From the NCBI GenBank assembly GCA_964426135.1, contig CAYRPN010000062.1, positions 1 through 32,318 of the forward strand: DNA of 32,318 nt, written 5' to 3'. Made by a program: the position numbers and the translations under genes. The stretch is from CAYRPN01 sp964426135. GTDB lineage: Bacteria; Planctomycetota; Phycisphaerae; Phycisphaerales; Phycisphaeraceae. Numbering within the stretch: the stretch's first letter is position 1; each line of letters opens with the position of its first letter. This document shows, piece after piece, positions 15,791-23,484 of the stretch. The notes under the pieces were generated by a model. That model was not told the DNA's origin. It was given only the letters and a program-made list of their open reading frames with translations, and made no database searches.

Positions 15791-17500
15791 ATGTCGTTTC
15801 GAGTCCAACCCATGAACGGCCGAACCTCCGCTCTCTTGATTCTCATCGTGCTGACCGCCCTGGGCGGTTGGCTGCGGGCGCGGCACGTCGCGAGCCTGCC
15901 CCTGTGGTACGACGAGGCCGACACATGGCGCAGCAGCATCATCGAACCGATCATGTCCGACGCGACGTGGTCGAAGGAGACGGGGCAGATCGAGCACGTA
16001 CCGATGGGCTACGTGCGCTTTTTCCAGTGGACGAATCACTTTGAAACCGCGCCGCTGACGTTTCTGCTCGAGCGCCTGTCCACGGACCTCCTGGGCACCA
16101 CCGCCGAATGGGCGATGCGGCTGCCCTCGCTGATTGCCGGCATTCTCTGCATTCCCGCCATGTTCATGCTCGGGCGCCTCGTGCATTCGCGCGGGGCGGG
16201 CCTCTTCGCGGCGGCGCTGGCGGCGGTCGATCCGAACTTCGTCGATCAGAGTCGGCAGGCGCGCATGTACATGGTCATGGCGCTGCTGACCATCCTGACT
16301 CTGGCGCTGGCGATTCGCCTGCTGCGGCGGCCCGACGCGACCTGCTGCGCTCCGAACTCCCATACTCCGAACAACGGGCCGAATTGCGATGCGACGATCG
16401 CCGCCACGACAGATCGCTGGGCCGCCAACCTCTGGCAGTGGATCGCGCTGGGCGCGCTCTTCGGCCTGACCCTGGCGTGCAGCCAGTTCGCCACCTGCGT
16501 CTGGATCGGCGTGGCGCTCTCGGCGGTCGCGCTCGTCCTTGGCGGCAAACTCACCGGACAGCCGCACCCGCAGCCGGTGCGGCTGCTCTCCAGCCTCGCC
16601 GCCGCTTTCGTCGTCGCAATCATGCTCACCAACGTCGGCGTGTTCGGCATCGTCAATCGCGTGTTCTTCGGCGGCCCCGGCGATGGCGAGCACCTGAGCA
16701 AGGCCGACATCGCCCGCGAAATCGTCGTCGCCGCCAAGGACCTGATCAACCTCACGCCTGCGGGCCTGCTGGTCTACGTGCTCGCCGCCGTCGGTGTCGC
16801 CCTGCTCTTCCGCAAGTGCAAGACCTCCACCGTGGTCATCGCCTGCATCATGGTCACGAACGTGCTGGTGCTGTTCCCGTTCCGCAAGATGCACCATTTC
16901 CTCGACGGCCGGTACCTGACGACGATGCAGCCGGCGATCATGGTGTCGCTGGCGGTTTTCGCCATCGGGTTTCAGGCGAAGCTGCTGCGAAATATCGCGG
17001 CGGGCCTCGTCGTCGCCTACCTGGCGGTGCAGACGTGGCAGTGCGTGAACATCGGGCGCTACTATCCGCAGCCGGACCGCTACCTGTTCCCGCAGCGGAT
17101 CATCGCGGCCCGCGATCAGATGAAGCCCGGCGAAACGATGTCGATCTATCCCGGCGTCGCGATGAGCCTGGGCCAGTACTACCGCGTGCCGCAGGATCAT
17201 GGATTGTTCGACGGCCTGTACACGCCGTTCGAGCAGCAGCCGCGCCCAAGTCAGCGCGTGGATGCGAGCCTGCGGTCGCGCTGCAGCGCGACCTGGCTGG
17301 TGATGGGCATGTACAACTACGACGACGGCAAGCAGAAGGCGAATCGTACGCGGACGATCCAGATGATCGCCGACGTCTATGGCGTCAAGCCGGACCCTGC
17401 GGAACTCGACAAGCATCTGCAACGCGAACGGGTGGCCACGATTCGCATCAGCACCGCGGGCGTCGAGATCAGTTCCGCCGGCGTGCACGATGCGAAGTGA
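15791..17500 (+). CDS. GT39-type membrane glycosyltransferase
   Basis: A 569-residue GT-C glycosyltransferase of the PMT/ArnT superfamily. A first helix is followed by LPLWYDEADTWRSS, with the Asp41/Glu42 pair in the first periplasmic loop that binds metal and donor phosphate in this family. About ten further hydrophobic helices follow, then a roughly 100-residue soluble C-terminal domain. It should transfer a sugar from a polyprenyl phosphate to a lipid, protein or glycan outside the inner membrane, using a donor like that made by the GT2 enzyme upstream. Either the ATG at 15791 or the one at 15812 (MNGRTSALLI) could start it; the second gives a cleaner N-terminus. The acceptor is unknown. 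Confidence 0.86.
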   Translation: MSFRVQPMNGRTSALLILIVLTALGGWLRARHVASLPLWYDEADTWRSSIIEPIMSDATWSKETGQIEHVPMGYVRFFQWTNHFETAPLTFLLERLSTDLLGTTAEWAMRLPSLIAGILCIPAMFMLGRLVHSRGAGLFAAALAAVDPNFVDQSRQARMYMVMALLTILTLALAIRLLRRPDATCCAPNSHTPNNGPNCDATIAATTDRWAANLWQWIALGALFGLTLACSQFATCVWIGVALSAVALVLGGKLTGQPHPQPVRLLSSLAAAFVVAIMLTNVGVFGIVNRVFFGGPGDGEHLSKADIAREIVVAAKDLINLTPAGLLVYVLAAVGVALLFRKCKTSTVVIACIMVTNVLVLFPFRKMHHFLDGRYLTTMQPAIMVSLAVFAIGFQAKLLRNIAAGLVVAYLAVQTWQCVNIGRYYPQPDRYLFPQRIIAARDQMKPGETMSIYPGVAMSLGQYYRVPQDHGLFDGLYTPFEQQPRPSQRVDASLRSRCSATWLVMGMYNYDDGKQKANRTRTIQMIADVYGVKPDPAELDKHLQRERVATIRISTAGVEISSAGVHDAK

Positions 17501-17577
17501 GCGGGCCGAGAGGTCAGCGGTCAGCTATCAGCTGAAGGCTTCTCTCCGCCATTCGTCGCACTTCCTACAATGCCGCG

Positions 17578-18111
17578 ATGATCCCTCTGTTCCTGGGACT
17601 GACCGCCGCGAATCTGTCACTGCTGCTGGGCGTGTTCACGCTTGGGCTGTTCGTTGTCGATCACACCGGCAGCGTCACCAACTCGCACAGCCTGCACCTG
17701 CTCTTGGGCGTCTGTGCGGGCCTGCTGTGCGCCCTGACCCACGTGGGCGTTTACATGTACCACATGGCGACCGCACGCTGGTTGCAGGCGGCCACGGACA
17801 AAGTCGGCATGGACCCGATGCGATGGGCGGCGCCGGCCCTGGCGCGGAAGCGGAAAGTCTTCGCCGTCGTGATGAGCGCCATCGTCATCACGATGCTCAC
17901 CATGTTCGCCGGAGCCGGCGCCGACCCCACCGCCGGCCGATGGTGGCCGGGCGAAGTGCACCTGATGATGGGTGTGCTGGCGATCGCGATGAATGTCTCC
18001 GCTGCGATCAGCGAGTACCGCCACATTCGTGCGCAAGGCGCCATGATGGACGACGCGCTGGCGGTGTTGAACCAGTCGCGACAGGCGGATGTCAACGTAC
18101 TGCCGCAATGA
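17578..18111 (+). CDS. Small His-containing membrane protein, function unknown
   Basis: A 177-residue membrane protein with about four predicted helices (residues roughly 3-25, 38-62, 97-117, 127-147). I do not recognise the family. Histidines are placed inside or at the ends of helices: HSLHLLLG near 38, THVGVYMYHMATARW near 60 and GEVHLMMGV near 122. Such a pattern could bind haem or metal but is not proof. The C-terminal 30 residues are soluble. It lies 77 bases after the GT39 gene and may be the last gene of that unit or independent. Confidence 0.65.
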   Translation: MIPLFLGLTAANLSLLLGVFTLGLFVVDHTGSVTNSHSLHLLLGVCAGLLCALTHVGVYMYHMATARWLQAATDKVGMDPMRWAAPALARKRKVFAVVMSAIVITMLTMFAGAGADPTAGRWWPGEVHLMMGVLAIAMNVSAAISEYRHIRAQGAMMDDALAVLNQSRQADVNVLPQ

Positions 18112-18194
18112 ACCGGCGACACGTTGAGTGCGCTGAATGAGGCAGTCGAGCGCCGCCCGTATCGTTGTCGGTCTGTTGTTCAGCGGGAGTTTGT

Positions 18195-18272
18195 CGTTTA
18201 GCGACGGGGCTTGCCCCGCATGGGTTCCTTGCCTGCGCTTCGCCGGGACGGGGCAAGCCCCGTCGCTAAACG
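18195..18272. repeat. GGGGCTTGCCCC palindrome, copy 2
   Basis: Arms 18195-18218 and 18249-18272 are perfectly complementary over 24 bp around a 30-nt loop. Over 23 bp they match the arms at 4079-4147 with one change. The core GGGGCTTGCCCC is shared, while the loops differ. Confidence 0.88.
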
Positions 18273-18287
18273 GTTTGTTGCATTCCC

Positions 18288-18343
18288 AACGAATGTTTCC
18301 CAGCGAACGTTTCCCGACGAATGTTTCCCGACGAATGCATCCG
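18288..18343. repeat. 14-bp tandem repeat, four units
   Basis: Four consecutive 14-bp units at 18288, 18302, 18316 and 18330 follow the consensus GACGAATGTTTCCC; the last is the most diverged. They end 27 bases before a possible start codon at 18370 of the LolA-like gene, so they lie in its leader or promoter region. Confidence 0.75.
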
Positions 18344-18408
18344 CTTCCGAATCTGCAAGGAGTGCAGCAATGTTCGTCCCTCGTACCAATGGCTGGAGAG
18401 CTTACGCC

Positions 18409-19206
18409 ATGAAAGCCTGGATCCTGTCTCTGTGGATTTCACTGACGCCCTGTTTCGCGCAACAACCGGCGCCGGCCCCCGCGCCCACCGAGCCGGGCAA
18501 AGCCGCGCCTTTCAAAGACGTCGATGATCTGCTCAACCGGCTGGAGAAAGTGTCGAAGGAAACCAAGACGCTGCACGCACGCCTGCGCTTCGACGCGATC
18601 CAGGGCGTGGTCCGCGACGAGCAGCGCCGCTTTGGAAACCTGGTGTATCAGGCCGGTCCGCCCGCACGGTTCGGCGTTCACTTCGACCGCATCCTGCTCG
18701 AGCGCGGCGGGAAGAAAGTGTCGCAGCTCAGCAACCGCTGGTACATCTTCGACGGCAAGTGGCTCGTGGAGAAACTGGAGGACAAGAAGCAATTCTTCAA
18801 GTGGCAGGTGGTGTCGCCGCAGACCAAGGACGAGGACGCGGATCCCCTGGCGCTGGGGCGCGGGCCGTTCGTCGTGCCCGTGGCGCTGCGGCGGGATCTG
18901 GTGGTGCAGAAGTTCGACGCGGACATCGCCGAGCCCAGCGAGAAATCCGATCCGAAGAACAGCGTGCATCTGAAGCTGCTGCCGAAGAAAGGCGTGAAGA
19001 TGCAGTTCACCGAGATTCACCTGTGGTACGACAAGGACACGCTGTTGCCGCTGCGAGCCCGGACGCTCGACGATTCCAAGAACGAATCGATCGTGGACCT
19101 GACCGAGGTGCAGTTGAATAAGCCCATCGAAGGCAACCCGCTGGACACGGCTGAGCCGAAGGAGCCGGGCTGGGAAGTGCAGGTCACGCCTTGGAGCGGG
19201 AAGTGA
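18409..19206 (+). CDS. LolA-like exported protein
   Basis: A 265-residue exported protein. MKAWILSLWISLTPCFAQQ is a signal peptide, followed by a Pro/Ala linker and a domain resembling periplasmic LolA/LolB-type carriers (LNRLEKVSKETKTLHARLRF, then a strand-rich region with RWYIFDGKWLVEKLEDKKQFFKWQVVSP). LolA carries lipoproteins to the outer membrane; planctomycete homologues are diverse and may carry other lipids. Two starts are plausible: 18409 (GGAGAG eight bases upstream) and 18370 (AAGGAG seven bases upstream, adding MFVPRTNGWRAYA). I chose 18409 because it gives a standard signal peptide. The gene follows a palindrome and a 14-bp tandem repeat. The fold assignment is moderate; cargo is unknown. 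Confidence 0.72.
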   Translation: MKAWILSLWISLTPCFAQQPAPAPAPTEPGKAAPFKDVDDLLNRLEKVSKETKTLHARLRFDAIQGVVRDEQRRFGNLVYQAGPPARFGVHFDRILLERGGKKVSQLSNRWYIFDGKWLVEKLEDKKQFFKWQVVSPQTKDEDADPLALGRGPFVVPVALRRDLVVQKFDADIAEPSEKSDPKNSVHLKLLPKKGVKMQFTEIHLWYDKDTLLPLRARTLDDSKNESIVDLTEVQLNKPIEGNPLDTAEPKEPGWEVQVTPWSGK

Positions 19207-19671
19207 GGCGGACTCATTCCACGTCCTTGAACCCGGCACGCCACGCAACGATTTCTCGGCAATCATCGATGCAATAACCTCGCCTGCTCCGCGTTAAACC
19301 ACACGTAAGGAATCGGAGCGAAACAACTTCCCGATTTGCAAGGTTCGAACTCCCCTCCCTTTGAGGGAGGGGCAGGGGGAGGGTCGGGCGAACAGCCTGA
19401 TTTCATGCACAATCATGCAGTGCGCCCGACCCTCCCCTAGCCCCTCCCTAAGAGGGAGGGGAATCGGAAACGGCCAACTCGGGAAGTTGTTTCGGTCACG
19501 ATCCTAAGTTCAGCGGCTGCGACCAGCCGCCGATTCGCTTCCCACCCGCATCGCAGTCCGCGCGTGACGCCAGTTCGTGCTGGCGGCGCGTTAAGTCTCG
19601 ACCCACCCCGGGCAGTGTTTGCCCGGAATGATCAACCTCGGCCTCGTGCCGTCTTACTGAAAGGTTCAACC
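19207..19671. other. Intergenic region with composite palindrome
   Basis: No gene is visible in these 465 bases. Most of it is the composite inverted repeat at 19308-19505 described separately. Downstream, a small hairpin CGCCAG/CTGGCG lies near 19570-19587. An AAAGG site precedes the next start at 19672. Confidence 0.6.
19308..19505. repeat. Composite palindrome with the 126-bp-family border and a different core
   Basis: The outer arms (19308-19335 and about 19476-19505) share CGAAACAACTTCCCGA and its complement, and begin and end with AGGA/TCCT. They resemble the AGGAACGGGnCCGAAATAaCTTC border of the elements at 578-703 and 12142-12267. Inside, the core is not GGCGGGCTTGCCCGCC but a CCCTCCC-rich inverted repeat (CTCCCCTCCCT, then GGAGGGTCGGGCG against CGCCCGACCCTCC). 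The element is 198 bp long. Confidence 0.75.
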
Positions 19672-20073
19672 ATGGATCGTCGCATTGTGCTCGGAGCATT
19701 GTTCGCCGTGCTGTTCGCATTCACCGCCTTCGTCAACGCCGAAGAGCCCAAGAAGGAAAAGGGCGAAAAGGGTCCGCGCGGCGGCGGAATCTTCGGCCTG
19801 GTCTCGAAGCTCGATGGCCTGACCGACGACCAGAAGGCGAAGATCGGCAAGATCAAGGAAGAGACCGAAACCGCCATGAAGGCCGCCAAGGAAGCCAAGG
19901 ATCGCGAAGCCGGCAAGAAGGCGTTTGAATCGGCTCGCGATCAGGTGCTGGCCGTGCTGACCGACGACCAGAAGGCGCAGCTCAAGAAGCTCCTGGAAGA
20001 GAATCGTCCCAAAGGCGACCGTCCGCCCGGCGACAAGCCCAAGGGCGATCGTCCTCCCAAGGGCGACAAGTAA
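19672..20073 (+). CDS. Small exported LTDDQK-repeat protein
   Basis: A 133-residue exported protein. Residues 1-23 form a signal peptide (ALFAVLFAFTAFVNA). The mature part is very charged and helical, with two copies of a LTDDQKA motif (residues 50-56 and 96-102), about 46 residues apart. This spacing recalls the LTxxQ repeats of Spy/CpxP-type periplasmic proteins, but the homology is not certain. The last 25 residues are a Lys/Pro/Gly/Asp tail of KGDRPPGDK-like repeats. The start at 19672 follows AAAGG; the in-frame ATG at 19564 would bury the signal peptide. It ends at a strong terminator at 20099. Possible roles are stress chaperone or metal buffering; neither is shown. Confidence 0.75.
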   Translation: MDRRIVLGALFAVLFAFTAFVNAEEPKKEKGEKGPRGGGIFGLVSKLDGLTDDQKAKIGKIKEETETAMKAAKEAKDREAGKKAFESARDQVLAVLTDDQKAQLKKLLEENRPKGDRPPGDKPKGDRPPKGDK

Positions 20074-20098
20074 GTCGACTTTGATTTCGTGATCCAAG

Positions 20099-20131
20099 AG
20101 CGTCCCGCGCGAAAGCGCGGGACGCTTTTTT
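20099..20131 (+). terminator. Rho-independent terminator after the LTDDQK protein
   Basis: A perfect 12-bp stem (20099-20110 with 20115-20126, AGCGTCCCGCGC and its complement) closes a GAAA tetraloop and runs into a six-T tract ending at 20131. It lies 25 bases after the stop codon. It is the cleanest intrinsic terminator in the window. Confidence 0.95.
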
Positions 20132-20205
20132 GTTTGAGAGTGACGCGATTGCGGGGCACTCCGCACGGGAGCCGCGCCCGCCGAGCGCTGAGAGCGAATC
20201 CGCGT

Positions 20206-20304
20206 CGCCGGGGCAGCAAGTTCGGTACATGTCCGGGTGGGCCGGGGGAGCAGGCTCAGTACATGTCCGCGTGGCCGGGGCAGCAGGCTCGGCGGATGCC
20301 CCGG
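20206..20304. repeat. 34-bp tandem repeat, about three units
   Basis: Two complete units (20206-20239, 20240-20273) and a diverged third one (from 20274) follow a pattern of GCCGGGGCAGCA, then GTACATGTCCG. They lie in the convergent gap 20132-20472 between the terminator and the end of the zinc-ribbon gene. The rest of that gap shows no gene that I can support. Confidence 0.7.
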
Positions 20305-20472
20305 AACGTTTCACCTTGCTCGGTCGAATCGCGAATGCCGCCCATCTTGCGCCTCCCGCGCGCTCGTTCCGGGGCTTCCGCGGACTCCAGCCCCGGCCAC
20401 CCGGTCCGGTCCAGCGCAGGGTGGGCCGAATCCGCGAGCACCACTGCGCTCGCATCGCAGCCCATCGGCCGC

Positions 20473-21954
20473 TCATCCCACCATCGGCTTGCGGTCAATC
20501 GAAATGTTCGTCCACGGCGAGAGGAACTCCATCAGCGTGGACACATCCGCCTGGTGCAGCTTGCAGAGTTTAGTCTTGCCGTGGCTTCCCTCGGCCGCGA
20601 TGTGGGCGAAGTCCTTGTCGTCGCGCACGATGATCGTCATCTTCTCTTTCAGTTCCAGCGTCCCGCGGTGGAAGTTCTTGCAATAGAAGAGTCGATGATC
20701 GGTGATGACGAGTCCCGCCAGACCGCGATCACGCGATCCGAAGTCGCCGTCGGTCAGGTACATGCGGAACTGCTCCTGCGGCTCGAAGTGGCACCAGACA
20801 TTGAGCCGGCGGCGGGCTTCGTCGCCGATCTGCTTCCAGGCGTCGTTCTGCATCAGGGCGACTTCACTTTCCAGCAGCGCGTACTCAACGCCGCAGGTGC
20901 CGTTCACATTCGCCAGCCACATCAGCGCCGTGGGGCCGTCCTGCAGTGTGACGATGCAGGTGATGCCGCCGTCATCGCGCGTCTTGGTCGTGCACTTGAG
21001 CCAGACCTGGCTGTGCTCCGGGCCCACGTAATACGGCACGGGCCAGCAGAACGGCTTGGGCAGGTCCGCGATCTGCCCCATCACCGCCAGCAGATCGTAC
21101 GGCGTCTGGTTCGGCAGGATCACGCTGGTGTGTTTGGAATCGATCTCCTGCGGCGAACGGATCCGGGCGCCCGAGCGATCGATGAACGCCATCGGCCGCG
21201 CGAAGAGCTTGCGGCGCTCGGTCTCGCCGCTGAAGGCGCAACGCACCGGCATCGACGTGCGGAACCCGTCGTTTTCCAGGCACGTGCAGTCAAAGGCAAA
21301 CACCACGCCCGCCTGATCGCACTGCACGACGACCAGGTGCGGCCGGTTCGGATCGCAGCGCAGCGACGTGGGATAGGTCGCCGTCTTGCCATCGAGCCCC
21401 CCGCGACGCGAGGTTTCCGGCTCGGCCGATGCGGACGCGCTCACCGTCGCCGCAGGCATGACAGGCGCAGGCATCGGCGCGGCCGGCGAAGACGTCGGCA
21501 CAACCGGCGCGGCGGGCATGACAGGAACGGTTGACGGCGCTTCATCCACGAGGATGGAAGCGGACGACGCCGACGCCGTCACCGACAGCAGTTCCTCCTC
21601 CGCCAGGATGGTCGAACTTCCTCCCACGCTGTCGTGGCTAGTCGCCGAGGTCACCGCCGCATTGGAGGCGACCGCCGGCTTCTGCGTCGGCGGGCGCAGC
21701 GGCACGAGCCGCTTCTCCTGCGGCCGCTGATACGCCTTGAGGCTGCCGATGTCCTCCCACTGCTTTTCCTTCTCTTTGCCAAGCTTGTCGACATCCTCCT
21801 CGATCCAGGTGGAAATCGTCTCTTCCACCAGATCGCTGGGCTTGGGAACCACGAACACCTTTTGGCAACTGGGGCACCGCGCACGCCGCCCCGACGAAGA
21901 TCGTGGCACGCGCAGGGGTTTGGAACAGCCCGGACAATGGACCTTCATCGACAT
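20473..21954 (-). CDS. Zinc-ribbon protein of unknown function
   Basis: A 493-residue protein. Residues 7-30 form a zinc ribbon with two CPxC knuckles (Cys7/Cys10 and Cys27/Cys30; HCPGCSKPLRV, then RCPSCQKVFVV), of the short N-terminal type common in planctomycete hypothetical proteins. A charged segment (IEEDVDKLGKEKEKQ) follows, then a low-complexity Ala/Pro/Val/Ser linker at about 100-190. The C-terminal 300 residues look like a globular mixed domain with no motif I recognise. No signal peptide or membrane helix is evident, so a cytoplasmic protein is expected. GAGG lies seven bases before the ATG at 21954. Its upstream region is the large heptad array that runs from the end of the pseudouridine synthase gene. 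Confidence 0.75.
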   Translation of the reverse strand: MSMKVHCPGCSKPLRVPRSSSGRRARCPSCQKVFVVPKPSDLVEETISTWIEEDVDKLGKEKEKQWEDIGSLKAYQRPQEKRLVPLRPPTQKPAVASNAAVTSATSHDSVGGSSTILAEEELLSVTASASSASILVDEAPSTVPVMPAAPVVPTSSPAAPMPAPVMPAATVSASASAEPETSRRGGLDGKTATYPTSLRCDPNRPHLVVVQCDQAGVVFAFDCTCLENDGFRTSMPVRCAFSGETERRKLFARPMAFIDRSGARIRSPQEIDSKHTSVILPNQTPYDLLAVMGQIADLPKPFCWPVPYYVGPEHSQVWLKCTTKTRDDGGITCIVTLQDGPTALMWLANVNGTCGVEYALLESEVALMQNDAWKQIGDEARRRLNVWCHFEPQEQFRMYLTDGDFGSRDRGLAGLVITDHRLFYCKNFHRGTLELKEKMTIIVRDDKDFAHIAAEGSHGKTKLCKLHQADVSTLMEFLSPWTNISIDRKPMVG

Positions 21955-22093
21955 GTGGCACCTCGACGAAATGCTGGCTTCGCCCGGAACCAGACTACCT
22001 CACGATTGGACCGCTGACAAAAGGAATTCACCGATTTGAGGCGCGAGTTACACGCTTCCGCCCATTTCGGTGAAAGGGAGCGAGGAAGGGACG

Positions 22094-22362
22094 TAAGCCG
22101 ATAGCCGTTAGCCGTTAGCCGTTAGCCGTTAGCCATTAGCCGTTAGCCGTTAGCCATTAGCCGTTAGCCGTTAGCCATTAGCCGATAGCCGTTAGCCATT
22201 AGCCGATAGCCGTTAGCCATTAGCCGTTAGCCATTAGCTCAATGCAAGATTCACGTGGCATTCTCTGCTGATGGCTGGCGGCTGATGGCTCGTTGCTAAC
22301 GGCTAACGGCTATCGGCTAACGGCTAACGGCTATCGGCTATCGGCTATCGGCTATCGGCTAT
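22094..22362. repeat. Heptanucleotide array 3, inverted pair (TTAGCCG / CGGCTAA)
   Basis: Twenty-one in-phase heptads of the form [T/A]TAGCC[G/A] cover 22094-22240 without a single length slip. About 52 bp later, ten heptads of the complementary form CGGCTA[A/T] cover 22293-22362. The two blocks can pair as a very long hairpin. In the left block units 4 to 18 follow a three-heptad, 21-bp order (ending G, G, A) five times. The stop codon of the pseudouridine synthase (complement of 22359-22361) lies inside the last heptad. Confidence 0.92.
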
Positions 22363-23423
22363 TCCTTCGCCGCCCGCGATGCCTCCGCCACGGCTGCCCG
22401 CAGCAGCGCGATCTCATTGGGCGATAACGCACGCCACTTGCCCGCGCCGAGCCCCTTGAGCCGGATCGGGCCAATCGCGATCCGCTTCAGCCGATTCACC
22501 TTGTAACCCAGGTGCTCCATCAACTGCTGAATCTCACGCATCGGCCCTTCACGCAGCGTGATCGCCAGCACCGTGCGATCCCCGCGCTCGCCGTCCGCCT
22601 GATCTTCGCGGCGAAGTCCACGAATGCTCACATCGCCGGGCATGTCCTCCTCGCCCTTGCCGGCGCGGCCCCTTCGCCCAGCCGAGAACAATCCATCGCG
22701 AAGCCGTTGCACGTCATCCTGATTCAGCCGGCCCTTCACGGTCGCCTCGTATTCCTTGGGAATCTGGTAGCGCGGATGCGTCAGCTTGTTCGCCAGATCG
22801 CCGTCGTTGGTCAGCAGGATCAACCCCGTCGAATCCGCATCCAGCCTGCCCACCGGGAACAGCCGGGGCAACATCACATCCACCGAGCGCGGCAATTCGA
22901 TCAAATCCAGCACATTTCGCCGGCCCAGATCATCGCTCGTCGTCGCGATCACCCCGCGCGGCTTGTGCACCGCCAGGTAAACCAGGTCATGCCCCCCATC
23001 CCGGCCCCAGCCTTTGCCGTGCGACGCACGCTTGATCGGCTGGCCGTCCACGCACACCTTGTCGCGCGCCGGATCGACCCATGCGGGCAGAGCCGACACG
23101 CGCTGCCCGTTCACCGTCACCGCGCCTTGCTCGATCAGCTTCTCGCAGTCCCGCCGCGACGCGACACCCGCCGCCGCCAGCACTTTCTGCAAACGCTCCC
23201 CGCGAGAGGCGTCGGCGAACTCCGCCGGCACCCCGGCGCGGCTCACCATGCGCGGCGCCTGCGGCCGCCCCGCGACGCCCGGCTTGCCAGCCGCCTTCTG
23301 CCCGGCAGCGCCGCCCACGGACCCGCCCCGTTTCCCGCCGCGCCCCTGATGGCGCTGCTGACCTGTCTGATTGGGCCGCCCGCCGCCGCTTCGATGATTG
23401 TCGCGTCGTTGCATCGTGGCCAT
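22359..23423 (-). CDS. RluB/RsuA-family rRNA pseudouridine synthase
   Basis: A 354-residue protein that should isomerise a uridine in ribosomal RNA. Residues 1-60 are a basic Gly/Arg/Gln-rich tail, likely RNA-binding. An S4 domain follows at about 76-130 (RLQKVLAAAGVASRRDCEKLI), then the RsuA/RluB catalytic domain, with GRLDADSTGLILLTNDGDL containing the catalytic Asp195. The shape is closest to RluB, which modifies 23S rRNA, but RsuA or RluE cannot be excluded. ATGs at 23423 and 23414 are both possible; the longer frame to 23495 would overlap rsmD and is not used. It is divergent from rsmD, giving a pair of rRNA-modification genes on a shared promoter region. Its stop codon is embedded in a heptad array. 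Confidence 0.88.
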   Translation of the reverse strand: MATMQRRDNHRSGGGRPNQTGQQRHQGRGGKRGGSVGGAAGQKAAGKPGVAGRPQAPRMVSRAGVPAEFADASRGERLQKVLAAAGVASRRDCEKLIEQGAVTVNGQRVSALPAWVDPARDKVCVDGQPIKRASHGKGWGRDGGHDLVYLAVHKPRGVIATTSDDLGRRNVLDLIELPRSVDVMLPRLFPVGRLDADSTGLILLTNDGDLANKLTHPRYQIPKEYEATVKGRLNQDDVQRLRDGLFSAGRRGRAGKGEEDMPGDVSIRGLRREDQADGERGDRTVLAITLREGPMREIQQLMEHLGYKVNRLKRIAIGPIRLKGLGAGKWRALSPNEIALLRAAVAEASRAAKE

Positions 23424-23484
23424 CCTACTCGAACGCCCCATCAGCCTGCTTGCCTCTTCGCCTCCAATCTCCTCCAATACCCCC

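Noticed and set aside
19340..19352. GGTTCGAACTCC resembling a tRNA T-loop
   Set aside because: No acceptor stem, D-arm or anticodon arm can be drawn; the word lies inside a composite palindrome.
22094..22362. CRISPR array
   Set aside because: The units are contiguous heptads without spacers, and no cas gene is present.
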